From Agrococcus jejuensis (GTDB lineage Bacteria; Actinomycetota; Actinomycetes; Actinomycetales; Microbacteriaceae), in assembly GCF_900099705.1 (NCBI RefSeq), contig NZ_LT629695.1, forward strand, positions 3,336,079-3,400,078: a stretch of 64,000 nt of DNA, written 5' to 3'. The notes below the pieces were generated by a model, which saw nothing but the letters and a program-made list of their open reading frames with translations, did not search any database and had not been told where the DNA came from. Both the position numbers and the translations under genes were made by a program. The stretch's first letter is position 1, and each line of letters starts with the position of its first letter. Shown here in pieces: positions 42,049 to 52,553 of this stretch.

Positions 42049-42071
42049 CGGAGCGATCCCCAAGACGTGCA

Positions 42072-42105
42072 GAACGGCGCAGCACCCAATGGTGCTGCGC
42101 CGTTC
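42072..42105. terminator. Bidirectional terminator between the hypothetical gene and the suf operon
   Basis: GAACGGCGCAGCACC and GGTGCTGCGCCGTTC make a perfect 15-bp stem around CAAT. It lies between two convergent transcription units. Confidence 0.85.
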
Positions 42106-42123
42106 GTGGCGTCGGGAGGATCT

Positions 42124-42456
42124 CTAGATGGTGAAGCCCAGAGCCCTCATCATCTCCCTGCCGTCCTCCGTGATCCGCTCGGGACCCCACGGCGGCATCC
42201 ACACCCAGTTGATGCGGAATCGGGCGACGATGCCGTCGAGCTTGTCGGCGATCTCCTGCTCGATGACGTCGGTCAGCGGGCAGCCCGCCGACGTCAGCGT
42301 CATGGAGATCACGAGCGCCTCCTGCTCGTCGTCCCACGCCAGGTCGTAGATGAGGCCCAGGTCGACGATGTTGACGTCGAGCTCGGGGTCGACGACGCCC
42401 TTGAGGGCCTCGCTCGCCTCGTCGAAGAGCTTCGGTTCGAGTTCGGTGACTGCCAT
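42124..42456 (-). CDS. sufT: SufT-like metal-sulfur cluster assembly factor (DUF59/MIP18)
   Basis: This 110-residue DUF59 protein has VVDPELDVNIVDLGLIYDLAW, MTLTSAGCPLTDVIEQEI (the conserved Cys) and WVWMPPWGPERITEDGREMMRALGF. Such factors help deliver Fe-S clusters to targets. It is the last gene of the suf operon and overlaps the sufC stop by 1 nt (TGATG). Confidence 0.92.
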   Translation of the reverse strand: MAVTELEPKLFDEASEALKGVVDPELDVNIVDLGLIYDLAWDDEQEALVISMTLTSAGCPLTDVIEQEIADKLDGIVARFRINWVWMPPWGPERITEDGREMMRALGFTI

Positions 42457-43214
42457 CAGACTCCTGCCTTCAGGTACCGATCGTAGCCCTCGTCCTCGAG
42501 ACGCTCGGCGAGCTCCTTGCCACCCTGCTCGGCGACCTTGCCGTCGACGAAGACGTGCACGAAGTCGGGCTGGATGTAGCGCAGGATGCGCGTGTAGTGC
42601 GTGATGAGCAGCACGCCCATGTCGGTCTTGCCCTTCACGCGGTTCACGCCCTCGCTGACGATGCGCAGCGCGTCGACGTCGAGGCCCGAGTCGGTCTCGT
42701 CGAGCACCGCGAGCCTCGGCTGCAGCAGCTCGAGCTGCAGGATCTCGTGGCGCTTCTTCTCGCCGCCCGAGAAGCCCTCGTTGACGTTGCGCTCCGAGAA
42801 CGACGAGTCCATGCGCAGCTCGCCCATCGCCTCGCGCACCGACGAGATCCACGGACGCAGCTGGGGAGCCTCGCCGTCGATCGCCGTCTTGGCGGTGCGG
42901 AGGAAGTTCGACACCGTCACGCCCGGGATCTCCACGGGGTACTGCATGGCGAGGAACACGCCGGCGCGGGCGCGCTCGTCGACCGACATCTCGAGCACGT
43001 CCTGGCCGTCGAACGTGATCGAGCCGCCGTCGACCTGATAGCGGGGGTGGCCGGCGATCGTGTACGCGAGCGTCGACTTGCCCGAGCCGTTCGGGCCCAT
43101 GACCGCGTGGATCTCGCCCGAGTTGATCGTCAGGTCGACGCCCTTGAGGATGGGCTTTGAGCCCTCCTGAGTCTCGATCGAGACCTGCAGGTCCTTGATC
43201 TCCAGGGTGCTCAC
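42456..43214 (-). CDS. sufC: SufC, Fe-S assembly ATPase
   Basis: This 252-residue ABC-type ATPase has Walker A GPNGSGKSTLAYTI, SufC-specific GVFLAMQYPVEIPGV, signature GFSGGEKKRHEILQL, Walker B LAVLDETDSGLDVDAL and switch His LITHYTRIL. With SufB and SufD it forms the scaffold complex and drives cluster assembly. The GTG start overlaps the Rieske-like gene's stop (GTGA). Confidence 0.96.
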   Translation of the reverse strand: MSTLEIKDLQVSIETQEGSKPILKGVDLTINSGEIHAVMGPNGSGKSTLAYTIAGHPRYQVDGGSITFDGQDVLEMSVDERARAGVFLAMQYPVEIPGVTVSNFLRTAKTAIDGEAPQLRPWISSVREAMGELRMDSSFSERNVNEGFSGGEKKRHEILQLELLQPRLAVLDETDSGLDVDALRIVSEGVNRVKGKTDMGVLLITHYTRILRYIQPDFVHVFVDGKVAEQGGKELAERLEDEGYDRYLKAGV

Positions 43215-43570
43215 GTCAGCTCCTTACCGTCGGCCATGAGGCCGGACACGTCGATGGGGTTCGTCACGTCGACGAGCACGTCGTCGCCGTCGATCGTCAC
43301 CGGATACACCGGCACCGGCTCGTACGCCGGGAGGTTGAGGGGTCGGCCCGTGTGCAGCGAGAACTGCGATCCGTGGGCCCAGCACTCGAGGGTGTCGTTC
43401 TCGACGAAGCCCTCGGACAGCGAGATGTCGCCGTGGGTGCAGCGATCGCCGAGCGCGTGGATCTGGCCCGCCGAGTCGCGCACGATCGACACGGCGATGC
43501 CGTCGATCTCGACCTTGCGCGGCTCGGACGTGGAGATCTCGCTCGCCGAGCAGGCGCGCGTCGCGGTCAT
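43211..43570 (-). CDS. Rieske-type [2Fe-2S] ferredoxin (non-heme oxygenase ferredoxin-like)
   Basis: This 119-residue Rieske protein binds its cluster through CTHGDISLSEG and ECWAHGSQF (CxH...CxxH). The rest matches ferredoxin components of ring-hydroxylating dioxygenases, but there is no oxygenase in the operon. It lies between sufD and sufC with 4-nt overlaps on both sides, so its product is probably made with the Suf complex, perhaps as electron donor. I recall this insertion as a common feature in Micrococcales. Confidence 0.92.
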   Translation of the reverse strand: MTATRACSASEISTSEPRKVEIDGIAVSIVRDSAGQIHALGDRCTHGDISLSEGFVENDTLECWAHGSQFSLHTGRPLNLPAYEPVPVYPVTIDGDDVLVDVTNPIDVSGLMADGKELT

Positions 43571-44751
43571 GCCCCCGCCCGCGACGCGGGCGCGAGGCCG
43601 GCGCCGCGTGCGATCTCGGCCTCGATGTCGGCGGCGAGCCGCTCCTCGAGGGCCGGGATGCCGATGCGCTGCACGATCTCCATGAGGAAGCCGACCACGA
43701 CGAGGCGTCGCGCCTGCTCCTCGGGGATGCCGCGAGCCTGCAGGTAGAACAGCTGCTCGTCGTCGAAGCGACCCGTCGCCGATGCGTGGCCCGCGCCGGC
43801 GATGTCGCCCGTCTCGATCTCGAGGTTCGGGATCGAGTCGGCACGCGTGCCGTCGGTGAGCACGAGGTTCTGGTTCTTCTCGTACGAGTCGGTGCCCGTG
43901 GCGTCCTGGCCGATGAGCACGTCGCCGATCCAGACCGTGCGTGCGCCCTCGCCCTGCAGCGCGCCCTTGTAGAGCACGTCGCCCTTCGTCGAGACGCCCT
44001 CGTGGTGCATGTAGACCTGCGACTCGAGGTGCTGGCCGGCGTCGGCGAACGCGAGGCCGAGCATGTCGCCCTCGGAGCCCTCGCCCGCGAGGCGCATCGA
44101 CGGGTTGACGCGCACCGCGCCGCCGCCGAACGTCACGACGATGTGCTTGAGGTACGCGCCGGCGCCGACGACCGCCTGGTGGGCGGAGGCGTGCACGGCC
44201 GTGTCGTCCCACTCCTGCACGGAGACGACCGTGAGGCGGGCGCCGTCGCGCACGAGGATCTCGACGTTCTGCGCGTACGCAGCTGAGCCGGAGTGCTCGA
44301 GCACGATCGTCGCGTCGCTGCCCGGCAGGGCCTCGAGCACGATGTGCGCGTTCGCGTGCCGGCCCTCGCCCTGCCCCGCGATGCGGGCGACGAGCGGCTC
44401 GGCGACGGTCTCGCCCTCGGGGATGCGCACGTGCAGCGCGTTGGCGCAGCGCTTCCACGCGATGGCGGCGACGACGTCCTCGGGCTCGAAGATCTCGCCG
44501 CGCGGCGCCACGTCGTGGCCCGTCGACTCGACGAGGTACGACTCGATCGCATCCACGTCGTAGGTGACGGCGAGGTCGTCGCCGACCTCGGTCTCCTCGT
44601 CGACGAACAGCGGCGCGAGACGGCGCACGTCGGACAGCTTCCAGTTGACCTCGCGGCCCGTGGGCGTGCCGAAGTCCTCGGGCTCGAACGACGTGGGTCG
44701 CTCGGAGCGGGTCTGGACGGGGACGAAGGGGGTGCTCTCCACCACGGTCAT
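43567..44751 (-). CDS. sufD: SufD, Fe-S assembly scaffold subunit
   Basis: This 394-residue beta-helical SufB/SufD-family protein has core ARLTVVSVQEWDDTAVHASAHQAVVGAGAYLKHIVVTFGGGAVRVNPSMRLAGEGSEGDMLGLAFADAGQHLESQVYMHHEG and the C-terminal helical FDDEQLFYLQARGIPEEQARRLVVVGFLMEIV. SufD is needed for iron entry into the SufBCD scaffold. The ATG overlaps the sufB stop by 1 nt. Confidence 0.95.
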   Translation of the reverse strand: MTVVESTPFVPVQTRSERPTSFEPEDFGTPTGREVNWKLSDVRRLAPLFVDEETEVGDDLAVTYDVDAIESYLVESTGHDVAPRGEIFEPEDVVAAIAWKRCANALHVRIPEGETVAEPLVARIAGQGEGRHANAHIVLEALPGSDATIVLEHSGSAAYAQNVEILVRDGARLTVVSVQEWDDTAVHASAHQAVVGAGAYLKHIVVTFGGGAVRVNPSMRLAGEGSEGDMLGLAFADAGQHLESQVYMHHEGVSTKGDVLYKGALQGEGARTVWIGDVLIGQDATGTDSYEKNQNLVLTDGTRADSIPNLEIETGDIAGAGHASATGRFDDEQLFYLQARGIPEEQARRLVVVGFLMEIVQRIGIPALEERLAADIEAEIARGAGLAPASRAGA

Positions 44752-46169
44752 CAGCCGACGGATCCTTCCATGCTCATCTCGATGAGCTTGTTGAGCTCGA
44801 GCGCGTACTCCATGGGCAGCTCGCGAGCGATGGGCTCGATGAAGCCGCGGACGATCATCGCCATGGCCTCGTCCTCGGGCATGCCGCGGCTCATGAGGTA
44901 GAACAGCTGCTCCTCGGAGACCTTCGAGACCGTGGCCTCGTGGCCGAGCACGACGTCGTCGACGCGGATGTCGATCGCCGGGTACGTGTCGGAGCGCGAG
45001 ATCGTGTCGACGAGCAGCGCGTCGCAGCGCACGGTGTTGGCCGAGTGGTGCGCGTTCGCATCCACCCGCACCTCGCCGCGGTAGCCCGCACGACCGCCGC
45101 CGCGGGCGATCGACTTCGAGACGATCGACGACGTCGTGTGCGGCGCCATGTGGATCATCTTCGCGCCGGCGTCCTGGTGCTGGCCGGGGCCCGCGAACGC
45201 GACCGAGAGCGTCTCGCCCTTCGCACGCTCGCCCGCGAGGTAGATCGACGGGTACTTCATCGTCACCTTCGAGCCGATGTTGCCGTCGATCCACTCCATC
45301 GTCGCGCCCTCGTGCGCGATCGCACGCTTGGTGACGAGGTTGTAGACGTTGTTCGACCAGTTCTGGATCGTCGTGTAGCGAACGCGGGCGTCCTTCTTCA
45401 CGATGATCTCGACGACGGCCGAGTGCAGCGAGTCGGACGAGTAGATCGGGGCCGTGCAGCCCTCGATGTAGTGCACGTACGAGCCCTCGTCGGCGATGAT
45501 GAGCGTGCGCTCGAACTGGCCCATGTTCTCGGTGTTGATGCGGAAGTAGGCCTGCAGCGGGATCTCGACGTGCACGCCCTTCGGCACGTACACGAACGAG
45601 CCGCCCGACCACACGGCCGTGTTCAGCGCGGCGAACTTGTTGTCGCCGGAGGGGATGACCGAGCCGAAGTACTCCTCGAAGAACTCCGGGTGCTCCTTGA
45701 GGGCCGTGTCGGTGTCCATGAAGATGACGCCCTGGTCCTCCAGCTCCTTCTGGATGGAGTGGTAGACGACCTCGGACTCGTACTGCGCGGCGACGCCGGC
45801 GACGAGGCGAGCGCGCTCGGCCTCGGGGATGCCGAGGCGGTCGTACGTGTTGCGGATGTCCTCGGGGAGGTCCTCCCACGTCTGCGCCTGCTTCTCGCTC
45901 GAGCGCACGAAGTACTTGATGTTGTCGAAGTCGATGCCCGACAGGTCGGCACCCCACGTGGGCATGGGCTTGCGCTCGAAGAGCTGCAGCGCCTTCAGGC
46001 GACGCTCGCGCATCCACGCCGGCTCGCTCTTCAGGTCGGAGATCTCCTCGACGACCTGCGGGTTGATGCCGCGCTTGGCGATCGCACCCGCCGCATCCGA
46101 ATCGTGCCAGCCGAACTCGTACTGGCCGAGCCCCTCCAGCTCCGGTCGGTCGATCAGCACATCTGCCAT
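44751..46169 (-). CDS. sufB: SufB, Fe-S assembly scaffold subunit
   Basis: This 472-residue protein has the SufB pattern from [53 protein letters not shown] to the beta-helix with [37 protein letters not shown] (containing the sulfur-accepting Cys region) and [51 protein letters not shown]. The ribosome site GAGGTGAGGGGGAG is strong. It is the first gene of sufB-sufD-Rieske-sufC-sufT. No SufR repressor gene precedes it. Confidence 0.96.
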   Translation of the reverse strand: MADVLIDRPELEGLGQYEFGWHDSDAAGAIAKRGINPQVVEEISDLKSEPAWMRERRLKALQLFERKPMPTWGADLSGIDFDNIKYFVRSSEKQAQTWEDLPEDIRNTYDRLGIPEAERARLVAGVAAQYESEVVYHSIQKELEDQGVIFMDTDTALKEHPEFFEEYFGSVIPSGDNKFAALNTAVWSGGSFVYVPKGVHVEIPLQAYFRINTENMGQFERTLIIADEGSYVHYIEGCTAPIYSSDSLHSAVVEIIVKKDARVRYTTIQNWSNNVYNLVTKRAIAHEGATMEWIDGNIGSKVTMKYPSIYLAGERAKGETLSVAFAGPGQHQDAGAKMIHMAPHTTSSIVSKSIARGGGRAGYRGEVRVDANAHHSANTVRCDALLVDTISRSDTYPAIDIRVDDVVLGHEATVSKVSEEQLFYLMSRGMPEDEAMAMIVRGFIEPIARELPMEYALELNKLIEMSMEGSVG

Positions 46170-46353
46170 CGCTCCCCCTCACCTCTTCGAAGTCTGCAAA
46201 CGGATGGGACCACCTCGCCATTCCGCGCACACCGACGAGCGGTGGCAGACTGGGAGGGCTGGTGGGCGCAGCCCGAACGGGCGTCATCCGTGTCCCCAGC
46301 CTATCGTGACCCGCCCATGCGCACGGGACCCCATTGCGCTGAGAGAGAGCACC

Positions 46354-47250
46354 GTGACCCGCGGCATCCGCATCGCCAGCGTCGCCACCCTCGTGACGCA
46401 GATCCTCATCGTCGGCACGGGCGGCGCCGTGCGCCTCACCGGCTCGGGCCTCGGCTGCACGACGTGGCCGAACTGCACCCCCGAGTCGTTCGTGCCCGTC
46501 GCCGAGCAGGGCGTCCACGGCATCATCGAGTTCTCGAATCGCGTCATGGGCGGCGTCGTGCTGCTCGTCGCGGCGATCATGCTCGTGCTCGCGATCGTGC
46601 ACCGTCGCAGGCACCCCGGCGTGCTGCCGCTCGCGATCGCCATCGTCGTCGGCACGATCGCGCAGGCGCTCATCGGCGCCGTCGTCGTGTTCCTGCACCT
46701 GCGGCCCGACACCGTCGGCATCCACTTCTCGCTGTCTGCGCTGCTCGTGGGCGTCGCGGCCTGGATGGCGTGGCGCGTGTTCCGCGGTCGACGTGCGCGC
46801 TGGGGCGGCACGCTCGCGCAGCGCGCCCTCATGCTCGCGACGGCGGTCATGGTTCCCGTCGTCGTGTACGTCGGCATCCTCACGACGGGCTCGGGCCCGC
46901 ACGCCGGCGACGGCGGCGCAGCGCGCAACGGCCTCGATCCCGCGCTCATGCAGCACGTGCACGCGTTCCCCGCCTACGCGCTGCTCGCCCTGGCGATCGG
47001 GCTCGTGCTCGTCGGCTGGCGCCTGCGACCCTTCGGCATCTGGGCCGGCACGCTGCTCGCGCTGCTCGTGACGCAGGCGACGATCGGCATCGTGCAGTCG
47101 AACCTCGGCCTGCCGATCGCGCTCGTCGGCTCGCACATGGTGCTGTCCGTCATGATCGTCGCCGCGACCGTCGTCGCCGCCCTCTCGCTGCGCGTGCCTG
47201 CCGCAGCGGGCGTCGAGGTCGACGACGTGCGGGAGACCGTGACCGCCTGA
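46354..47250 (+). CDS. ctaA: Heme A synthase (CtaA)
   Basis: This 298-residue membrane enzyme with eight helices oxidises heme O to heme A for cytochrome c oxidase. Family markers are GGAVRLTGSGLGCTTWPNC (paired Cys in the first extracytoplasmic loop), HGIIEFSNRVMGGVV (heme-ligand His), VGIHFSLSALLV, and in the second half TTGSGPHAGDGGAARN, MQHVHAFPAYALLALAIG and GSHMVLSVMIV. The GTG follows GAGAGAGAG, and a TATCGT box at 46302-46307 would give a leader of about 40 nt. It is divergent from sufB. Confidence 0.93.
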   Translation: MTRGIRIASVATLVTQILIVGTGGAVRLTGSGLGCTTWPNCTPESFVPVAEQGVHGIIEFSNRVMGGVVLLVAAIMLVLAIVHRRRHPGVLPLAIAIVVGTIAQALIGAVVVFLHLRPDTVGIHFSLSALLVGVAAWMAWRVFRGRRARWGGTLAQRALMLATAVMVPVVVYVGILTTGSGPHAGDGGAARNGLDPALMQHVHAFPAYALLALAIGLVLVGWRLRPFGIWAGTLLALLVTQATIGIVQSNLGLPIALVGSHMVLSVMIVAATVVAALSLRVPAAAGVEVDDVRETVTA

Positions 47251-47278
47251 GCGGCGCCGATCCGGCAGGATCGACCCC

Positions 47279-48205
47279 ATGAGCATGCGACTGGGCGTCC
47301 TCGACGTCGGCTCCAACACCGTGCACCTGCTCGTCGTCGACGCGGGGCCCGGTGGGCGACCCATCCCCCACCAGTCGCACAAGGTGACGATGCGCCTCAT
47401 GCGCTACCTCGTCGACGGCGCGATCAGCGACGAGGGCCAGGAGGCGCTCATCGCCGCGATCCGCGAGTGCGTGGAGGTCGCGGAGTCGGTGGGGCTCGAG
47501 CAGCTGCTCGTCGTCGCGACGTCGGCGGTGCGCGAGGCCGAGAACGGCGAGGCCGTCATCGCGCGCATCGAGGCGGAGACGGGCGTCGAGCTCGACATCC
47601 TCTCCGGCGAGGACGAGGCGCGCCTCACGTTCCTCGCCGTGCGCCGCTGGTTCGGCTGGGCCGCCGGGCGCATCCTGCTGCTCGACATCGGCGGCGGCTC
47701 GCTCGAGATCGCCGTCGGCGCCGACGAGGAGCCGCAGGTCGCCCTCTCGGTGCCGCTCGGCGCCGGCCGATCGACGGTCGCGTTCCTCACCGACGACCCG
47801 CCGACCGCCGCGCAGCAGCGCGCGCTGCGCACCTACGCCAAGGGCGTGCTCGACGACGTCGTCGGCACCGTGCGCGGTGCGGGCCGTCCCGACCACGTCG
47901 TCGGCTCGTCGAAGACCATCCGATCGCTCGCACGCCTCGCGGGCAGCGTCGTGCCCGGCCTCGGCGGCGACGACCGCGTCGTGCTGCGCCGCAAGGACCT
48001 CGACGACTGGGTGCCGCGCATCGCGCGCATGGATGCCGACTCGCGCCACGCGCTGCCGGGCATCACGCCCGACCGCACGTTCCAGATCGTCGCGGGCGGC
48101 ATCGTGCTGTCGGAGGCGATGCGCGCGTTCGGCGTGCGCGAGCTCGACGTGTCGCCGTGGGCGCTGCGCGAGGGCCGCCTGCTGCGGCACCTCGATCGCC
48201 TGTAG
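47279..48205 (+). CDS. Ppx/GppA-family exopolyphosphatase
   Basis: This 308-residue protein has the actin-like ATPase fold of Ppx/GppA: phosphate-1 loop GVLDVGSNTVHLLVVDA, VVATSAVREAENG, LSGEDEARLTFLAVRRW and the second loop LLLDIGGGSLEIAVG. It lacks the extra C-terminal HD-like domain of long Ppx. It degrades polyphosphate or pppGpp. It follows ctaA by 28 nt on the same strand. A weak hairpin (TCCGCC-TGCT-GGCGGA, 48209-48224) follows its stop before the convergent ctaB. Confidence 0.9.
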   Translation: MSMRLGVLDVGSNTVHLLVVDAGPGGRPIPHQSHKVTMRLMRYLVDGAISDEGQEALIAAIRECVEVAESVGLEQLLVVATSAVREAENGEAVIARIEAETGVELDILSGEDEARLTFLAVRRWFGWAAGRILLLDIGGGSLEIAVGADEEPQVALSVPLGAGRSTVAFLTDDPPTAAQQRALRTYAKGVLDDVVGTVRGAGRPDHVVGSSKTIRSLARLAGSVVPGLGGDDRVVLRRKDLDDWVPRIARMDADSRHALPGITPDRTFQIVAGGIVLSEAMRAFGVRELDVSPWALREGRLLRHLDRL

Positions 48206-48238
48206 CGCGTCCGCCTGCTGGCGGATCGCCGAGCCCGG

Positions 48239-49150
<912 letters not shown>

Positions 49151-49233
49151 GACCCTCGGATGCGTCGCAGGCGGCATGTGACGGTCCGAGTCTATCGGGC
49201 CGCAAGGGCCACTCGTGAGCATGCCGCGGTCAC

Positions 49234-49239
49234 TATGCT
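49234..49239 (+). promoter_or_regulatory. -10 box (TATGCT) for the pentose-phosphate operon
   Basis: TATGCT in the divergent ctaB-tkt region is the best promoter candidate. It would give an untranslated leader of about 65 nt before tkt. Confidence 0.5.
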
Positions 49240-49311
49240 CGAACACGTCGCACCACCAGAAGCATCGGCCCTGCCACGCCGTGGGGCCGCTCCCGCATGG
49301 AAGGGCCCGCA

Positions 49312-51432
49312 TTGACGCTCGAATGGACTGAGACCGACGCGAAGGCCGTGGACACGGCCCGCATCCTCGCCGCCGACTCCGTGGAGAAGGCCGGTCACGG
49401 CCACCCCGGCACGGCGATGAGCCTCGCACCGGCTGCGTACCTGCTGTTCCAGAAGGTCATGGACCGCGATCCCGCCGACCACGCCTGGCTCGGCCGCGAC
49501 CGCTTCATCCTCTCGGCCGGCCACTCGTCGATCACGCAGTACGTGCAGCTGTTCCTCGCAGGCGACGGCCTCGAGCTCGCCGACCTGCAGGCGCTGCGCA
49601 CGTGGGGCTCGAAGACCCCCGGCCACCCCGAGTTCGGCCACACCGCCGGCGTCGAGATCACGACCGGCCCGCTGGGCCAGGGCCTCGCCTCCGCCGTCGG
49701 CTTCGCCTACGCGCAGCGCTTCGAGCGCGCGCTGCTCGACCCCGACACGGCCGACGGCGAGAGCCCGTTCGACCACTACACGTACGTGATCGCCGGCGAC
49801 GGCGACCTGCAGGAGGGCGTCACGAGCGAGGCCGGCTCGCTCGCAGGCCGCCAGGAGCTCGGTCGCCTCATCGCGATCTACGACTCCAACCAGATCTCGA
49901 TCGAGGACGACACGGACGTCGCGTTCACCGAGGACGTCAAGGCTCGCTACGAGGCCTACGGCTGGCAGGTGCTCGAGGTCGACTGGCGCTCGGGCGACCC
50001 GGCCGACGACGCCGACTACCACGAGGACCTCCCGGCCCTCCACGCCGCGATCGAGGCCGGCAAGGCCGAGACCACGAAGCCGACGCTCATCGTGCTGCGC
50101 ACGATCATCGGCTGGCCGGCCCCCACGAAGCGCAACACGGGCAAGATCCACGGCTCGAAGCTCGGCGCCGAGGAGCTCGCGGCGACGAAGGAGCTCGTGG
50201 GCTTCGACCCCGAGCAGCACTTCGCGCTGCCCGAGGGCGTGCTCGAGCACTCGCGCGGCAACGCCGCCGAGCGCGCGAAGGCCGCACGTGCCGCATGGCA
50301 GCCGCGCTTCGACGCGTGGGCTGCCGCGAACCCCGAGGGCAAGGCGCTGCTCGAGCGCCTCGAGTCCGGCGCGCTCCCCGAGGGCGTCGAGGATGCGCTG
50401 CCCGTGTTCGAGGCCGGCAAGGACCTCGCGACGCGCGCAGCGAGCGGCAAGGTCATCAACGCCCTCGCCGGCGTGATCCCCGAGCTGTGGGGCGGCTCGG
50501 CCGACCTCGCCGAGTCGAACAACACGACGATCGAGGGTGGCGGCTCGTTCCTGCCCGCGGGCTCGGGCACCAAGGAGTTCCCGACCGCCTCGTTCGCAGG
50601 CCGCACGCTGCACTTCGGCATCCGCGAGCACGCGATGGCGGCGATCCTCAACGGCATCGTGCTGCACGGCCCGACGCGTCCGTTCGGCGGCACCTTCCTG
50701 ATCTTCAGCGACTACCAGCGCCCCGCGCTGCGCCTCGCGGCCCTCATGGGCGTGCACCCCATCCACGTGTGGACGCACGACTCCATCGCCCTCGGCGAGG
50801 ACGGCCCGACGCACCAGCCGATCGAGCAGCTCGCGACGCTGCGCGCGATCCCCGGCTTCGACGTCGTGCGCCCGTCGGACGCCAACGAGACCGCGTGGGC
50901 GTGGAAGACGATCCTCGAGCGCAAGCACAAGCCCGTCGGCATCGCGCTCACGCGCCAGCCGATCCCCACGTTCGAGCGCGGCGAGGGCGCGGCGACCGCC
51001 GACACGTTCGCAGCCGCGTCGAACGTCGCGAAGGGCGCGTACACGCTCGTCGATGCGTCGACCGAGACCCCTGAGCTCATCCTCATCGGCACGGGCTCCG
51101 AGGTGCAGATCGCCGTGGCCGCCCGCGAGGTGCTCGAGGCGGAGGGCATCGGCGTGCGCGTCGTCGCCGCTCCGAGCCTCGAGTGGTTCGCCGAGCAGTC
51201 GGCCGAGTACCGCGAGTCGGTGCTGCCGAAGGCCGTGAAGGCGCGCGTGTCGGTCGAGGCCGGCTCCGTGCTGACCTGGGCGGGCATCGTCGGCGACGCC
51301 GGCCGCTCGGTGGGCATCGACCACTTCGGCGCCAGCGCCGACTACCAGACCCTGTTCCGCGAGTTCGGACTCACGCACGAGGCCGTCGTGGCCGCCGCGC
51401 GCGAGTCGCTCGCCGCCACCAAGGAGGCGTGA
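49312..51432 (+). CDS. tkt: Transketolase
   Basis: This 706-residue thiamine-diphosphate enzyme of the pentose phosphate pathway has [39 protein letters not shown], the TPP motif [18 protein letters not shown]...[12 protein letters not shown], the pyrimidine-domain [17 protein letters not shown] and [23 protein letters not shown] prefer the TTG at 49312, giving [18 protein letters not shown], because GGAAGGG ends 6 nt upstream. The ATG at 49297 lies inside poor ribosome-site context. It is the first gene of a six-gene operon. Confidence 0.95.
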   Translation: MTLEWTETDAKAVDTARILAADSVEKAGHGHPGTAMSLAPAAYLLFQKVMDRDPADHAWLGRDRFILSAGHSSITQYVQLFLAGDGLELADLQALRTWGSKTPGHPEFGHTAGVEITTGPLGQGLASAVGFAYAQRFERALLDPDTADGESPFDHYTYVIAGDGDLQEGVTSEAGSLAGRQELGRLIAIYDSNQISIEDDTDVAFTEDVKARYEAYGWQVLEVDWRSGDPADDADYHEDLPALHAAIEAGKAETTKPTLIVLRTIIGWPAPTKRNTGKIHGSKLGAEELAATKELVGFDPEQHFALPEGVLEHSRGNAAERAKAARAAWQPRFDAWAAANPEGKALLERLESGALPEGVEDALPVFEAGKDLATRAASGKVINALAGVIPELWGGSADLAESNNTTIEGGGSFLPAGSGTKEFPTASFAGRTLHFGIREHAMAAILNGIVLHGPTRPFGGTFLIFSDYQRPALRLAALMGVHPIHVWTHDSIALGEDGPTHQPIEQLATLRAIPGFDVVRPSDANETAWAWKTILERKHKPVGIALTRQPIPTFERGEGAATADTFAAASNVAKGAYTLVDASTETPELILIGTGSEVQIAVAAREVLEAEGIGVRVVAAPSLEWFAEQSAEYRESVLPKAVKARVSVEAGSVLTWAGIVGDAGRSVGIDHFGASADYQTLFREFGLTHEAVVAAARESLAATKEA

Positions 51433-51437
51433 GCACC

Positions 51438-52553
51438 ATGACCGAATCCACGAAGGCACTCAGCGACGTCGGCGTCAGCATCTGGCTCGACGACCTGTCG
51501 CGCGAGCGCATCGAGACCGGCAACCTGCAGGAGCTCATCGAGACGCGCGACGTCGTCGGCGTCACGACGAACCCGTCGATCTTCGCCGCAGCGCTCGCGA
51601 ACGGCGAGCGCTACGCCGCTCGCCTCGCCGAGCTCAAGGGCGAGGGTGCAGACGTCCACGAGGTCATCCGCGCCCTCACGACCGAGGACGTCGCCGCCGC
51701 GTGCGACATCTTCCAGCCGATCTACGCCGCGACGAGCGGCATCGACGGCCGCGTGTCGATCGAGGTGTCGCCGAACCTCGCGTTCGACACCGAGGGCACG
51801 GTCGCGGAGGCCAAGGAGCTGCACGAGCGCGTCGCCAAGGAGAATGTGCTCATCAAGATCCCCGCGACGAAGCAGGGCCTCGAGGCCATCGCCGCGACGA
51901 TCGGCGCCGGCATCAGCGTCAACGTCACGCTGATCTTCTCGCTCGACCGCTACCGCGACGTCATCAACGCCTACCTCACGGGCCTCGAGCGCGCGCAGCA
52001 GGCGGGCCACGACCTCTCGACGATCCACTCGGTCGCCTCGTTCTTCGTGTCGCGCGTCGACACCGAGATCGACAAGCGCCTCGACGCGATCGGCACCGAG
52101 GAGGCCACGGCGCTCAAGTCGAAGGCGGGCGTCGCGAACGCGCGCCTCGCCTACGGCGTCTGGCAGGAGGCGTTCTCGTCGGAGCGCGCGCAGACGCTGC
52201 TCGCCGCCGGCGCCAACGCGCAGCGCGCGCTGTGGGCCTCGACGGGCGTCAAGGACCCGTCGCTGCCCGACACGCTGTACGTCACGGAGCTCGCAGCGCC
52301 CGAGACCGTCAACACGATGCCCGAGAAGACGCTCGAGGCGCTCGCCGACCACGGCGTCGTGACGGGCGACGAGATCACGGCCAACGTCGAGTCCGCACAG
52401 GGCGTGCTCGACGCCGTCGAGGCGCAGGGCGTCTCGTACGTCGAGGTCACCGAGCTGCTCGAGCGCGAGGGCGTCGACAAGTTCATCGCCTCGTGGGACG
52501 AGCTCGTCGAGACCGTCCGCGGCCAGCTCGCGCAGGCGGGAGGTGCGGCATGA
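51438..52553 (+). CDS. tal: Transaldolase (class with TAL_mycobac pattern)
   Basis: This 371-residue transaldolase has [41 protein letters not shown], the Schiff-base Lys in [43 protein letters not shown] and [36 protein letters not shown]. It exchanges C3 units between sedoheptulose-7-phosphate and glyceraldehyde-3-phosphate. It starts 5 nt after tkt and overlaps pgi by 4 nt. The longer actinobacterial form is typical. Confidence 0.96.
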   Translation: MTESTKALSDVGVSIWLDDLSRERIETGNLQELIETRDVVGVTTNPSIFAAALANGERYAARLAELKGEGADVHEVIRALTTEDVAAACDIFQPIYAATSGIDGRVSIEVSPNLAFDTEGTVAEAKELHERVAKENVLIKIPATKQGLEAIAATIGAGISVNVTLIFSLDRYRDVINAYLTGLERAQQAGHDLSTIHSVASFFVSRVDTEIDKRLDAIGTEEATALKSKAGVANARLAYGVWQEAFSSERAQTLLAAGANAQRALWASTGVKDPSLPDTLYVTELAAPETVNTMPEKTLEALADHGVVTGDEITANVESAQGVLDAVEAQGVSYVEVTELLEREGVDKFIASWDELVETVRGQLAQAGGAA

